Shown here: in pieces, positions 33,171-42,566 of the stretch
Position numbering within the stretch: the stretch's first letter is position 1
Layout: the number at the start of each line of letters is the position of its first letter
DNA from: Ostreiculturibacter nitratireducens
Lineage (GTDB): Bacteria > Pseudomonadota > Alphaproteobacteria > Rhodobacterales > Rhodobacteraceae
NCBI RefSeq assembly: GCF_032670585.1
Contig: NZ_JAVQHL010000002.1
Location: forward strand, 744,001 to 808,000
Direction: 5' to 3'
Length of the DNA stretch: 64,000 bases
Translations under genes and position numbers: made by a program
The notes under the pieces: model-generated
The model's input: only the letters and a program-made list of their open reading frames with translations
What the model was told of the DNA's origin: nothing
The model's database searches: none

Positions 33171-34061
33171 ATGAAGGAAGATTTCGAAGGGCGGAAGGCC
33201 AGAGCTTCGGGCTGGTTCCGCGAGCTTCGCGACCAGATCGTTGCGGCTTTCGAGGGGCTTGAGGACACGCAGGCCACGGGTCCCTTCGCGAATGAGCCCG
33301 CCGGGCGTTTCGAGGTGACGGTGACCAAGCGCGCGTCGGAGGACGGATCCGACGCGGGTGGCGGGCTGATGAGCGTGATGCGCGGCGGGCGGGTCTTCGA
33401 GAAGGTGGGCGTCAACGTCTCGACCGTGCATGGTACGCTGGGCGTCGCGGCGCAGAAGGCGATGGCGGCGCGGGGCGTTCCGGGGATCGAGAAGGACCCG
33501 GAGTTCTGGGCCTCGGGCATCAGCCTGGTCGCGCATATGCAGAACCCGCATTGCCCCGCCGTGCACATGAACACGCGGATGTTCTGGACGCCCCACGCCT
33601 GGTGGTTCGGCGGCGGCGCGGACCTGAACCCCTGCATCGAGTATCCCGAGGACACGGCCGATTTCCATTCCGTGCTGGAAGCGGCCTGCGATGCGCATGC
33701 GCCGGACTACTACGAGCGGTTCAAGGCCTGGGCGGACGAGTATTTCTTTGTGCCGCACCGGGGCCGGGCGCGCGGTGTGGGCGGCATCTTCTTCGATGAC
33801 CTCAACACCGGAGACTGGGAGGCGGATTTCGCCTTCACCCAGGACGTCGGGCGCGCCTTCCTGCCCGCGTTCCTGCCTGTGACGGAGCGGCGGCGAAACA
33901 CGCCCTGGACGGACTCCGACAGGGACACCCAGCTTATCCACCGCGGGCTCTATGCCGAATACAACCTCGTCTACGACCGGGGCACGAAATTCGGCCTGGC
34001 GACCGGGCACGATGCGAATGCTGTCCTGATGAGCCTGCCGCCGGTCGCGAAATGGCCGTGA
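33171..34061 (+). CDS. hemF: Oxygen-dependent coproporphyrinogen III oxidase
   Basis: The aerobic enzyme converting coproporphyrinogen III to protoporphyrinogen IX, 296 aa. Family signatures are clear: HMNTRMFWTPHAWWFGGGAD, FKAWADEYFFVPHRGRARGV, GGIFFDDL and NLVYDRGTKFGLATGH. The ATG at 33171 follows GGAGGCAGGCG. It complements hemN for growth with oxygen. It is convergent with hemE; two hairpins lie in the gap. Confidence 0.97.
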   Translation: MKEDFEGRKARASGWFRELRDQIVAAFEGLEDTQATGPFANEPAGRFEVTVTKRASEDGSDAGGGLMSVMRGGRVFEKVGVNVSTVHGTLGVAAQKAMAARGVPGIEKDPEFWASGISLVAHMQNPHCPAVHMNTRMFWTPHAWWFGGGADLNPCIEYPEDTADFHSVLEAACDAHAPDYYERFKAWADEYFFVPHRGRARGVGGIFFDDLNTGDWEADFAFTQDVGRAFLPAFLPVTERRRNTPWTDSDRDTQLIHRGLYAEYNLVYDRGTKFGLATGHDANAVLMSLPPVAKWP

Positions 34062-34066
34062 CGATG

Positions 34067-34119
34067 CCGGCGGAACCCTCCGCCGGATGATACCTGCCTG
34101 CGGCGGACCGCTCGGTCCG
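34067..34119. terminator. Two adjacent hairpins between convergent hemF and hemE
   Basis: The first stem, CCGGCGGA/TCCGCCGG (34067-34086), has an ACCC loop. The second, CGGACCG/CGGTCCG (34104-34119), has a two-base loop. Neither has a good T tract, but their position directly after both stop codons suggests a bidirectional transcript end. Confidence 0.5.
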
Positions 34120-35148
34120 TCAGGCGCCGCGCAACGCGTTCAGCATGATGTGGACGTTCTCCGGGTCAGCGTCCGGCGTGATGCCGTGGCCGAGGTTGAA
34201 GATGTGCGGTCCGCCGGAGAATGCCTTGGCTATGCGCCTGGTCTCCGCGACCAGTTCCTCTCCGCCCGCGACGAGGAGGCGCGGATCGAGGTTCCCCTGC
34301 ACGCAGCCGTCCTTCTGAACATGCTCGGCCGCCCATTCGGCGGAAACGGAATTGTCGAGAGCAACGCAGTCCGCCCCCGTCGCGCGGGCGAAGCCTACGT
34401 AACGGTCGCCCGCCTCGCGCGGGAAGGCGATGACCGGGAGGCCGGGGTGGCGGCGTTTCAGCTCCGCAATGATCCGCTTCGCCGGCGCGAGGGCGAAGTC
34501 GTCGAAGTCCTGCCCCTTGAGAGAACCCGCCCAGCTGTCGAAGAGCTTGATGACCTCGGCACCTGCCTCGACCTGCGCGGACAGGTAGTCGATCGTCGCC
34601 TCGGTAAGGAGGTCGATCAGGCCCACGAAGGTGGCGCGGTCGGAGGTTTTCAACGCGTGGGCTGGCGCCTGATCCGGGGTGCCGCGTCCCGCGATCATGT
34701 AGGTGGCGACCGTCCAGGGCGCTCCCGCGAAGCCGATCAGCGTCGTCTCGCGCGGGAGCTCGCGGGTCAGGATGCGGATCGTTTCGTAGACCGGCGCGAG
34801 CGTTTCGTGGATCTCGTCCTTGCCGCGCAGTGCCACGAGTCCGGCCTGCGTCGTGATCGTCGAGAGCCGCGGCCCCTCGCCGGTCACGAACCACAGATCG
34901 GCGCCAAGGGCCTGGGGCAGGAGCAGAATGTCTGCGAAGAGGATCGCGGCATCGAAGCCGTAGCGGCGGATCGGTTGCAGCGTGACTTCGGCGGCAAGCT
35001 CCGGCGTGTAGCAGAGGCTGAGGAAATCACCAGCCTTCGCGCGGGTGGCGCGGTACTCGGGCAGGTAGCGGCCAGCCTGGCGCATCATCCAGACCGGCGG
35101 CACCGGAAGTGTTTCGCCCGCAAGCGCGCGCAGGATTGTCTTGGTCAT
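34120..35148 (-). CDS. hemE: Uroporphyrinogen decarboxylase
   Basis: Removes four carboxyl groups from uroporphyrinogen III, 342 aa. The N-terminal signature PPVWMMRQAGRYLPEYRATR and the second signature IGFAGAPWTVATYM are both present. The ATG at 35146-35148 follows AAGGAG at an ideal distance; an in-frame GTG six codons upstream lies before that site and is rejected. It is divergent from hemC, 126 bases away. Confidence 0.97.
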   Translation of the reverse strand: MTKTILRALAGETLPVPPVWMMRQAGRYLPEYRATRAKAGDFLSLCYTPELAAEVTLQPIRRYGFDAAILFADILLLPQALGADLWFVTGEGPRLSTITTQAGLVALRGKDEIHETLAPVYETIRILTRELPRETTLIGFAGAPWTVATYMIAGRGTPDQAPAHALKTSDRATFVGLIDLLTEATIDYLSAQVEAGAEVIKLFDSWAGSLKGQDFDDFALAPAKRIIAELKRRHPGLPVIAFPREAGDRYVGFARATGADCVALDNSVSAEWAAEHVQKDGCVQGNLDPRLLVAGGEELVAETRRIAKAFSGGPHIFNLGHGITPDADPENVHIMLNALRGA

Positions 35149-35274
35149 GCCTCGTCTCCTTTGCACCCTTCATCGCGGGCCTAGCGGGGATGTCAAGGCG
35201 GGGCTTGCCGGTATGGGCGCGGGACGATGTCGCGGGGCATTGCGCGGGCCTGTCCGGGCGGATAGAGCGAAGGC

Positions 35275-36213
35275 ATGGATATGCCTACGCCCCAGAACCC
35301 TCTGAAGATCGGCACGCGCGGCTCGCCGCTGGCGCTGGCCCAGGCGCACGAGACGCGGGGGCGCCTCATGGCGGCGCATGCCCTGCCCGAGGCCGCCTTC
35401 GAGATCGTGGTGATCAAGACGACCGGGGACCGCGTGCTGGACCGGCCGCTGAAGGAACTCGGCGGAAAGGGGCTCTTCACGAAGGAGATCGAGGAGGCGT
35501 TGACCTCCGGCGCGATCGACATAGCAGTCCATTCCATGAAGGACATGCCCGTCCTGCAGCCCGAGGGGCTGACGCTTGGATGCTACCTGCCGCGAGAAGA
35601 TGTCCGAGACGCTTTCGTCTCGTCCACCGCGGCGCGGCTTGCCGATCTGCCGGAAGGGACCGTCGTCGGTTCGTCCAGCCTGCGCCGACGGGCGCAGCTT
35701 CTGAACCGGCGGCCGGACCTGAAGGTGGTGGAGTTCCGGGGCAACGTGCAGACGCGGCTGAGAAAACTCGAAGACGGCGTCGCGGCGGCCACCTTCCTCG
35801 CCATGGCGGGTCTGAACCGTCTGGGCATGGCCGGGGTCGCACGGTCCGCGATCGAGCCGGAAGAGATGCTGCCCGCCGTGGCGCAGGGCGCGATCGGGAT
35901 CGAGCGGCGCGTGGCGGATGCGCGTGCCGAGGCGCTTCTGGCCGTGATCCATGACCGGGTGACGGGCGAGCGGCTGGAGGCCGAACGCGCCTACCTCGCC
36001 GAACTGGACGGCTCCTGCGAAACCCCGATCGCCGGGCTTGCGGTCATCGAGGGCGACGAGGTCTGGCTCCGGGGTGAGATCCTGAGGCCCGACGGATCCG
36101 AAGCGATCCGGGGCGAGGGCCGGGCGCCCGTGGCGGACGCCGCAGAGATGGGCCGCGATCTGGCGCGCAGGCTACTCGCGCAGGCGCCTGCAGGGTTCTT
36201 CAGCTGGCGCTGA
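35275..36213 (+). CDS. hemC: Hydroxymethylbilane synthase (porphobilinogen deaminase)
   Basis: Polymerises four porphobilinogens to hydroxymethylbilane, 312 aa. It begins KIGTRGSPLALAQAHETRGR. IAVHSMKDMP, SSSLRRRAQL and the cofactor-attachment motif AELDGSCETPIAG, with the dipyrromethane cysteine, are intact. The hemE-hemC divergent pair is usual in Rhodobacterales. Its last 14 bases overlap the convergent MFS gene. Confidence 0.97.
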   Translation: MDMPTPQNPLKIGTRGSPLALAQAHETRGRLMAAHALPEAAFEIVVIKTTGDRVLDRPLKELGGKGLFTKEIEEALTSGAIDIAVHSMKDMPVLQPEGLTLGCYLPREDVRDAFVSSTAARLADLPEGTVVGSSSLRRRAQLLNRRPDLKVVEFRGNVQTRLRKLEDGVAAATFLAMAGLNRLGMAGVARSAIEPEEMLPAVAQGAIGIERRVADARAEALLAVIHDRVTGERLEAERAYLAELDGSCETPIAGLAVIEGDEVWLRGEILRPDGSEAIRGEGRAPVADAAEMGRDLARRLLAQAPAGFFSWR

Positions 36214-37423
36214 CCTTGCCGCGCCCGGGCTGCCGGTCGGCCCGCAGAAGGGCCGCCGCCGCCGCCATCATGATGAGCGCGCCGAAGAGTGCCGCAGTGG
36301 CATAGCCCTGAACCCAGATGCCGAGCGCGAAAGCCCCGGCGCAGAGGACGTCCCCCACCACGCGCTGCACGGCGATCAGCGCGCCGCCCATGCCGGGCCG
36401 GGTGGACACAAGGTCTTGCAGGTAGGCGATCGGCAGCGACAGGACGATGCCGCCGCCGATCGCGGCGGGGATCGTGAGAAGCCAGACCGCGTCCGACGCG
36501 GCGAGAAGTGGCATTCCGACGAGATGGATCGTGTAGGTTGCCGCCCCGGCCGCGATGAGCGTGGTGCGCGCGAAACGTGCGGTCAGGAGGGGAACGGCGA
36601 GCATCACCGGCACCTCCAGCCCCGCGACGACGCCGGCGTAGATCGCGGTCGCGCTTTCACCCCGCCCGGGCAACCCGCTGAAGACAAGGCCGAGCAGCGC
36701 CATGTAGAGCGTCATGCCGCCCATGATCGCGCCGAGGCAGAAGATGCGGAACGCGACGTGGGGAACCAGGATTTCCTTCAGCGCCGCGGCGAAGGACAGA
36801 CCGCTTTTCGGATCGGCCCAGACTGTGCCTCCGTCCCTCGGCCACGCGCGCAGGATGAGAAGCAGACACAGCGCGCCGAGCGCCCCCGTGACCGGATAGA
36901 CGTAAAGCAGTGTGGCGCCCGAGCGGAAGGCGATCGACCAGATCGGCAGGACGATGATGAACGGCAGCGCGAAGAGCGCCCGCATGGCGGCGAGGATGGC
37001 ATCGCGTTCCTGCGTCGGGCGGGAGGCGGCGGCAAGGCGTGTCAGCGCGAAGATCTGGCCGAACAGCGTGGAGCCGAGCGGCATCAGGATCGCGTGGCCG
37101 AGCCAGAAGGCCGTCGCGGACATCCCGAGGCGGGGAATGACGACGCTGGCGAGAAGAAGCGACGCTGACAGGATCGCGACGCGGCGGCGGTTCGCGCGCT
37201 GGTCGGTGAGGATGCCCAAGGCCAGGGCCGCGACGACGGCCGTGGTGGATGCAATGGCGAGGATGGCGGAGTAGGCGTTTTCGGAGAGGCCGAAGACCTC
37301 GATCGCGAGGAGCGACTGATAGGGGCCAATGGACGCAGCGAAGGCGCCGGTGAGAATGATTGCGAGGGCGGCGAGCCTCAGCGCCGGGTCGGATGCTATG
37401 GCGCGGAGGGAAGCGGGGATCAT
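36200..37423 (-). CDS. MFS transporter
   Basis: A 407-residue major facilitator with about 12 transmembrane helices. The loop 2-3 motif appears as GILTDQRANRRRVAI, and the hydrophobic segments are evenly spaced. It resembles sugar-efflux-type MFS proteins in general layout, but no substrate can be named. The ATG at 37421-37423 is chosen: a much longer frame starts inside the neighbouring oxidase gene and encodes arginine-rich nonsense. It overlaps the hemC 3' end by 14 bases in convergent orientation. Confidence 0.85.
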   Translation of the reverse strand: MIPASLRAIASDPALRLAALAIILTGAFAASIGPYQSLLAIEVFGLSENAYSAILAIASTTAVVAALALGILTDQRANRRRVAILSASLLLASVVIPRLGMSATAFWLGHAILMPLGSTLFGQIFALTRLAAASRPTQERDAILAAMRALFALPFIIVLPIWSIAFRSGATLLYVYPVTGALGALCLLLILRAWPRDGGTVWADPKSGLSFAAALKEILVPHVAFRIFCLGAIMGGMTLYMALLGLVFSGLPGRGESATAIYAGVVAGLEVPVMLAVPLLTARFARTTLIAAGAATYTIHLVGMPLLAASDAVWLLTIPAAIGGGIVLSLPIAYLQDLVSTRPGMGGALIAVQRVVGDVLCAGAFALGIWVQGYATAALFGALIMMAAAAALLRADRQPGRGKVSAS

Positions 37424-37484
37424 CGTCCCCGCCACTCCGTCCGGGGGAGCGGCAGGCGCCGCGTGGCTGATGCGTCGGCGCACA

Positions 37485-38891
37485 TCACGGCAAGGTCTTC
37501 CCCGGGTTGAGGATGTTCTTCGGATCCAGAGCCGTCTTGATCGCCCGCATGGTCGACAGCGCCACGGGGTCTTTCCGACGGCGCATGGAGGGAAGCTTCG
37601 ACAGCCCGATCCCGTGTTCGGCCGAGAATGAACCGCCAAGCTCCGCCGTGACATCCTCCACCGCCTCGCGGATCGCGTCGTGTTTCGCGGGATCGTTGGA
37701 GGAAGGGTAGGCGGTGTAGTGGATGTTGCCGTCGCCGAGATGCGCGACGACCATGTCCTCGGCTTTTGGGTCGAGCGCGGCCAGGCGGGCCTGCATGCGG
37801 GTCAGGAAGGTCTCCACCCGGTCGAGCGGCACGGCGAGGTCTGTGTCGACGAGCGGGTGGCGGTTCAGCGTGATCTCGGCGGCGGCCTCGCGGCGGGCCC
37901 ACATCTCGGCCCGCTGGGTGTCGTTCTGGGCGAGGACCGCGTCGAGGACGGCGCCCTTTTCCATCAGGCCGGCCAACGTCTCTTCCAGGCGGCGGGCGAT
38001 GGGCACGGTGCCGTCGGGCAGCGGCGTGGCGTCGGCGGGCGCGGTGGCGCCGACCTCGACCAGGACGTTGATCTCATGCCGTTCAGAGAAGGGCTCGCGC
38101 AGGTCCGACCGACAGGCGGCGAGGCGGTCCATGTAGCGGCCGGGCATGTATTCGAAAGCCTCAACGGCGCCGCCGGTGTCCATTTGCAGGCGGTTGAGGA
38201 GCGAGAGCGCGTCCGACAGCGAGGCGAGGGCGACCATCGCGGTGGCATAGGCGCGCGGGCGCGGGGTCAGCTTCAGCACGGCTTGGGTGATGACGCCGAG
38301 CGTCCCCTCGGCGCCGATGAAGAGGTCGCGGAGATCGTAGCCTGAGTTGTCCTTGTGAAGCTCGGACATGAGGTTCATCACCCGCCCGTCGGCAAGCACG
38401 ACCTCGAGCCCGAGGCAGAGTGCGCGGGTATTGCCATAGCGCACGACGTTGGACCCGCCCGCGTTGGTCGACAGGCAGCCGCCGATCATCGCCGAGCCGC
38501 GCGCGCCGAAGGTGAGCGGGAAGGCGAGCCCATGTTCCGCCGCGGCTTCGTGAAGGCGGGAAAGGACGACACCCGCCTCGACGATCGCGATGCGTGCCTC
38601 TGGCCGGATTTCGCGGATGCGGTTCATCCGTTCGAGCGAAAGCATGAGCGCGCCTTCGGCCTCGGTCGCGCCGGTAAGCCCCGTGTGGCCACCGACGGGA
38701 ACAACCGCAGTGCCGTCCGCATTCGCGCGGCTGAGGATGGCGGCGACCTCTCCGGTGTTGGCGGGGCGAAGGACCGCATTCGGCTGCCAGTGGTACTTGC
38801 CCGTCCATTCATGCCCATAACGCGCCGCATCCACGCCGGTCAGCACGTTTTCGGCGCCGATCAGGGCGGCGAGGTCTTCGATCAGAGGCAT
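37485..38891 (-). CDS. FAD-linked oxidase, D-lactate dehydrogenase (cytochrome) type
   Basis: A 468-residue flavoenzyme of the FAD_binding_4 / FAD-oxidase_C family. The FAD-binding segment is VVPVGGHTGLTGAT with SAMIGGCLSTNAGGSNVVRY and GAEGTLGVITQAVLKLTP. The C-terminal domain includes VAHLGDGNIHY (metal-binding histidines) and GGSFSAEHGIG. Relatives oxidise D-lactate, D-2-hydroxyglutarate or glycolate; the exact substrate is open. The ATG at 38889-38891 is chosen. It is divergent from the flavoprotein at 38999 and may form an operon with the MFS gene 61 bases downstream. Confidence 0.88.
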   Translation of the reverse strand: MPLIEDLAALIGAENVLTGVDAARYGHEWTGKYHWQPNAVLRPANTGEVAAILSRANADGTAVVPVGGHTGLTGATEAEGALMLSLERMNRIREIRPEARIAIVEAGVVLSRLHEAAAEHGLAFPLTFGARGSAMIGGCLSTNAGGSNVVRYGNTRALCLGLEVVLADGRVMNLMSELHKDNSGYDLRDLFIGAEGTLGVITQAVLKLTPRPRAYATAMVALASLSDALSLLNRLQMDTGGAVEAFEYMPGRYMDRLAACRSDLREPFSERHEINVLVEVGATAPADATPLPDGTVPIARRLEETLAGLMEKGAVLDAVLAQNDTQRAEMWARREAAAEITLNRHPLVDTDLAVPLDRVETFLTRMQARLAALDPKAEDMVVAHLGDGNIHYTAYPSSNDPAKHDAIREAVEDVTAELGGSFSAEHGIGLSKLPSMRRRKDPVALSTMRAIKTALDPKNILNPGKTLP

Positions 38892-38998
38892 GTTCCGTAT
38901 CCCTGTTTTTGCCGCGCAGTTTCTATTTGTTGCCGCCATTTGACCAGAGGGCATGGAATCGCTCTTTCAGGATCGGGGGAGTCAGGAGGCCCTCGCCC

Positions 38999-41035
38999 AT
39001 GTCCAATGATCCCCTACTGCAGCCCTTCCGGCTGAAGCACCTCACTCTGAAGAACCGGGTGATGTCGACCTCGCATGAACCTTCCTACGCCGAGGACGGT
39101 CTGCCAAAGGACCGTTACCGGCTCTATCACCGCGAGAAAGCGCGCGGCGGGCTGGCGCTCACAATGACGGCGGGGTCGGCGATCGTATCGCAGGACAGTC
39201 CGGAGGCCTTCGGCAACCTTCACGCCTACAGGGACGAGATCGTTCCGCTCATGAAGCGGATCGTGGAGGACTGCCACGAGCATGACTGCAAGGTCATGAT
39301 CCAGCTCACCCATCTCGGCCGCCGGACGGGGTGGAGCAAGGGGGACTGGCTTCCGGTGCTTTCGCCATCCCCGATCCGGGAACCCGCGCACCGCGCCTTC
39401 CCGAAGGAGGCAGAGGACTGGGACATCGAGCGCATCATCGCGGATTACGCGGCAGCGGCTCAGCGGATGCAGGAAGCCGGGCTCGACGGGATCGAACTCG
39501 AGGCCTACGGCCATCTGATGGACGCCTTCTGGTCGCCGGCAACGAACCGGCGGACGGATGAATGGGGCGGCTCGCTCGACAACCGGTTGCGCTTCACATG
39601 GTCAGTCATCGACGCCATCCGCAGCGCGGTGGGGCAGGAGTTCATCGTCGGCATAAGGATGGTCGCGGACGAGGTCTGGGATAAGGGCCTGTCGAAGGAA
39701 GAAGGCGTGGAGATCGCGCGGCGGGTCGCAGCCTCGGGGAAGTTCGACTTCATCAACCTGATCCGGGGACGCGTCGAGACGGATGCGGAACTGACGAAGG
39801 TGATCCCGATACAGGGCATGGCCTCCGCCCCGCATCTCGATTTCGCGGGCGAGGTCAGGGCGGCGACCAGGTTTCCCGTCTTCCACGCCGCGCGCATTCC
39901 AGACGTGGCGACGGCGCGGTATGCGATCGCGTCCGGCAAACTCGACATGGTCGGGATGACGCGGGCCCATATCGCGGACCCGCATATCGTCCGAAAGGTC
40001 ATGGCGGGGGCGGAGGACCGCATCCGTCCCTGCGTGGGGGCGACCTATTGCCTCGATCGGATCTACGAGGGCGGAGAGGCGCTCTGCATCCACAACCCAT
40101 CGACCGGGCGGGAGGCGCGGTTGCCGCACGCGATCCCGCAAGCGGAGACGCCGAAACGCGTCGTCGTGGTAGGCGCGGGTCCTGCGGGGCTCGAAGCGGC
40201 GCGGGTCGCGGGTGAGCGTGGCCACCGGGTAACGGTCCTTGAAGCGTCTGACCGCGCCGGGGGGCAGGTGAACCTGCTGACCCAGAACCCGCGTCGGCGC
40301 GAGATGATCGGGATTGTGGACTGGCGACTCGGGGAACTCGAGCGGTTGGGCGTGGAGGTTCGGTACAACGTCTTCGCGGAGGCAGAGGACGTCACGGGTC
40401 TGTCGCCCGACGTCGTGGTGATCGCCACGGGCGGTCTGCCGCAATTGCCGGAGATGGACGGCGTCCAGAACGTGACGACGAGCTGGGACCTGATCAGCGG
40501 CGAAGTCAAGCCGTCGGGGCGGATCCTCGTCTACGACGATGGCGGCGGGCATGCCGGAATGACGGCGGCCGAGATCGCAGCCCGGGGCGGGGCCGAGGTG
40601 GAACTGGTGACGCCCGAACGGACGCTTGCGCCGGACATGGGGGGGCTGAACCACGTTCCCTACATGCGGGCCTTCCACGAATGCGGCGTGCGCGTGACGG
40701 TGAACACCCGCGTCACGGCCGTGCGGCGGGAGGGCAATGAACTTGTCGCGGTGATGGGCTCGGACTTCGCCACCGGCTGGAGCGAGGAGCGCCGCGTGGA
40801 CCGCGTCGTGGCGGAGCACGGGACCTCGCCCATGCAGGACCTGTACTTCGCGCTGAAGCCCTTGTCGCGGAACCTCGGCGTGGTCGACTACGCGGCGCTC
40901 ACGGCGGAAGGCGATATCTTTCCGGTGAAGAACGCGGCGGGTTCCTTCACGCTTTACCGGATCGGCGATGCGGTGGCGGCGCGGAACGTCCACGCGGGTA
41001 TCTACGACGCGCTGAGGATGGGCATCCGCTGGTGA
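38999..41035 (+). CDS. TMADH-type NADH:flavin oxidoreductase / demethylase
   Basis: A 678-residue protein with an FMN TIM barrel (about 1-370) and a C-terminal FAD/NAD-type domain starting at RVVVVGAGPAGLEAARVAGE. Layout matches trimethylamine dehydrogenase and 2,4-dienoyl-CoA reductase. The iron-sulfur segment retains C345, C351 and C363, but the second ligand position of the CxxCxxC motif is A348 (RPCVGATYC). I recall a similar change in N-methylproline demethylase-like proteins, so N-demethylation of a betaine-derived amine is a fair guess. The start is at 38999, after AGGAGG. Confidence 0.85.
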   Translation: MSNDPLLQPFRLKHLTLKNRVMSTSHEPSYAEDGLPKDRYRLYHREKARGGLALTMTAGSAIVSQDSPEAFGNLHAYRDEIVPLMKRIVEDCHEHDCKVMIQLTHLGRRTGWSKGDWLPVLSPSPIREPAHRAFPKEAEDWDIERIIADYAAAAQRMQEAGLDGIELEAYGHLMDAFWSPATNRRTDEWGGSLDNRLRFTWSVIDAIRSAVGQEFIVGIRMVADEVWDKGLSKEEGVEIARRVAASGKFDFINLIRGRVETDAELTKVIPIQGMASAPHLDFAGEVRAATRFPVFHAARIPDVATARYAIASGKLDMVGMTRAHIADPHIVRKVMAGAEDRIRPCVGATYCLDRIYEGGEALCIHNPSTGREARLPHAIPQAETPKRVVVVGAGPAGLEAARVAGERGHRVTVLEASDRAGGQVNLLTQNPRRREMIGIVDWRLGELERLGVEVRYNVFAEAEDVTGLSPDVVVIATGGLPQLPEMDGVQNVTTSWDLISGEVKPSGRILVYDDGGGHAGMTAAEIAARGGAEVELVTPERTLAPDMGGLNHVPYMRAFHECGVRVTVNTRVTAVRREGNELVAVMGSDFATGWSEERRVDRVVAEHGTSPMQDLYFALKPLSRNLGVVDYAALTAEGDIFPVKNAAGSFTLYRIGDAVAARNVHAGIYDALRMGIRW

Positions 41036-41105
41036 TCGCGGGTGTGTTGGTTGACAGGGGTGCGGCGGGGCCGGACCATCCGGGGCAATGAACCCGGAGG
41101 TGCCG

Positions 41106-41768
41106 ATGACCTTCCGCCGCCTCGCCGCTGCCCTCTGCGCGTTCCTCGCGCTGCCGGTGTCGGCCGAGATCAGGCCCGTGCCGACGCAGGCGCCGGCGGG
41201 GGTCTACAAGCTCGACCCGGACTATGCGCGGGTGATCTTCAAGGTGAGCCACCTGGGGTTCTCCAACTACACCGCGCTCTTCACGAGGCTCGACGCGGAG
41301 TTGGTCTTCGACCCGGAGGACCCGGAGGCGATGATGCTTCGCGCCACGGTCGATCCAGCATCGATCGAGACGCACTACCCGGACCCAACCTTCAATTTCA
41401 ACGCATTGCTGGCTGGGCCGGATTTCCTGGATGCCGGACAGTTCCCCGAGATCACGTTCGAAAGCACCTCGATCCGGCTGACCGCGCCCGATCGCGCGGC
41501 CGTGCGCGGTTTCCTGACCCTGCACGGCGTGACACGCGAGATAACGCTGCGCGTGAAGTACAATGGCGGCTATGCTGGACACCCTGCGGACCCCGGCGGT
41601 GCGCGCATCGGGTTCTCCGCTTCGGGAACGATCTTCCGGTCGCATTTCGGGATGAGCCTCGGGTTGCCGGAGCCGGGCACGACGCTCGGCCTCGGGGATG
41701 CCGTGCAGGTCCAGATCGAGGCCGAGTTCATCAATCCGGACGCGCCGGGGCCCCAGCTTGGCCCTTAG
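41106..41768 (+). CDS. YceI family periplasmic protein
   Basis: A 220-residue protein with a Sec signal (MTFRRLAAALCAFLALPVSA) and a YceI lipocalin-like barrel: PAGVYKLDPDYARVIFKVSH, then ITFESTSI and GFLTLHGVTREITLRV. Family members bind isoprenoid lipids in a periplasmic pocket. The ATG at 41106 follows CGGAGG at good spacing and gives the signal directly; the ATG six codons upstream is less likely. Confidence 0.9.
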   Translation: MTFRRLAAALCAFLALPVSAEIRPVPTQAPAGVYKLDPDYARVIFKVSHLGFSNYTALFTRLDAELVFDPEDPEAMMLRATVDPASIETHYPDPTFNFNALLAGPDFLDAGQFPEITFESTSIRLTAPDRAAVRGFLTLHGVTREITLRVKYNGGYAGHPADPGGARIGFSASGTIFRSHFGMSLGLPEPGTTLGLGDAVQVQIEAEFINPDAPGPQLGP

Positions 41769-41816
41769 ATCCCTACCTCCTGCAGGGATGGTTGCGGCCG
41801 GAAAAACACGCCGGGA

Positions 41817-42566
41817 TCAGGCAGGATCGCGCTCTTTCGTGATTTTCAGCAATTCCAGAACATGGGGCCCCAGCGCCTCGACGATCATGGCGACGCCGGC
41901 GGCATTGGGATGGATGCCGTCCGTTTGCATGAGGTCGCGCAGCGTCGCGGCCCCGTCATCCCGTTCGGTGAGAGGGGCAAGGAGATTGTCGAAGAGGATC
42001 GCGCCGTACCGGGCCGCGAGGTCGGGATATATCGCCTCGAACTCGGCCTTGTAGTCGGGTCCGTAGTTCCCCGGCGCCGCTATCCCGACGAGCAGGACGG
42101 GCAGGCCGTGCGCCGCCGCTGCTTCGAGCATCGCCGTCAGGTTCGCCCGCGCCTCGGCGGGCGGGAGGCCGCGCAAAACGTCGTTGCCGCCGAGCGCGAT
42201 CATGAGCGCGTCGACGTCGTCGGTCAGCGTCCAGTCGATGCGGGCGGCGCCGCCGGCCGTCGTGTCGCCGGACACGCCGGCATTCACCACGGTGACGTCC
42301 TCGCCCCTTTCGGTGAGCCATGCCTGAAGCTGTGGAACGAGGCCCTCGCCTTCCGGCAGGCCGTAGCCTTGCGTGAGGCTGTCGCCAAGCGCGACGAGCG
42401 TCAGAGGATCGGCCAGGGCCGGCGTGACGGATACGAGGAACGCGAGAGAGAGGTTGCGGAGCCGCCGGGCCGCGCCATATCCCGAAGAGGCGAGGAAACG
42501 AAGGGCGAGCGGGATGAGTGAGGCGGTTCTGACACTGCGGCGGACGGGGCTGGTGCTGGAGGGCAA
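41817..42566 (-). CDS. tesA: Arylesterase / acyl-CoA thioesterase I (TesA), start uncertain
   Basis: A periplasmic SGNH hydrolase. Block I is ALGDSLTQGYG, block III is GGNDVLRG and block V is DGIHPN, all intact. A signal-like stretch NLSLAFLVSVTPALADP precedes the mature domain. No in-frame ATG or GTG lies between the signal and the divergent ABC gene; the nearest usable start is a TTG at 42564-42566, inside the ybbA homologue, giving 249 residues with a long N-region. A rarer start codon nearer the signal is possible. Divergent tesA-ybbA-ybbP order matches E. coli. Confidence 0.85.
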   Translation of the reverse strand: MPSSTSPVRRSVRTASLIPLALRFLASSGYGAARRLRNLSLAFLVSVTPALADPLTLVALGDSLTQGYGLPEGEGLVPQLQAWLTERGEDVTVVNAGVSGDTTAGGAARIDWTLTDDVDALMIALGGNDVLRGLPPAEARANLTAMLEAAAAHGLPVLLVGIAAPGNYGPDYKAEFEAIYPDLAARYGAILFDNLLAPLTERDDGAATLRDLMQTDGIHPNAAGVAMIVEALGPHVLELLKITKERDPA

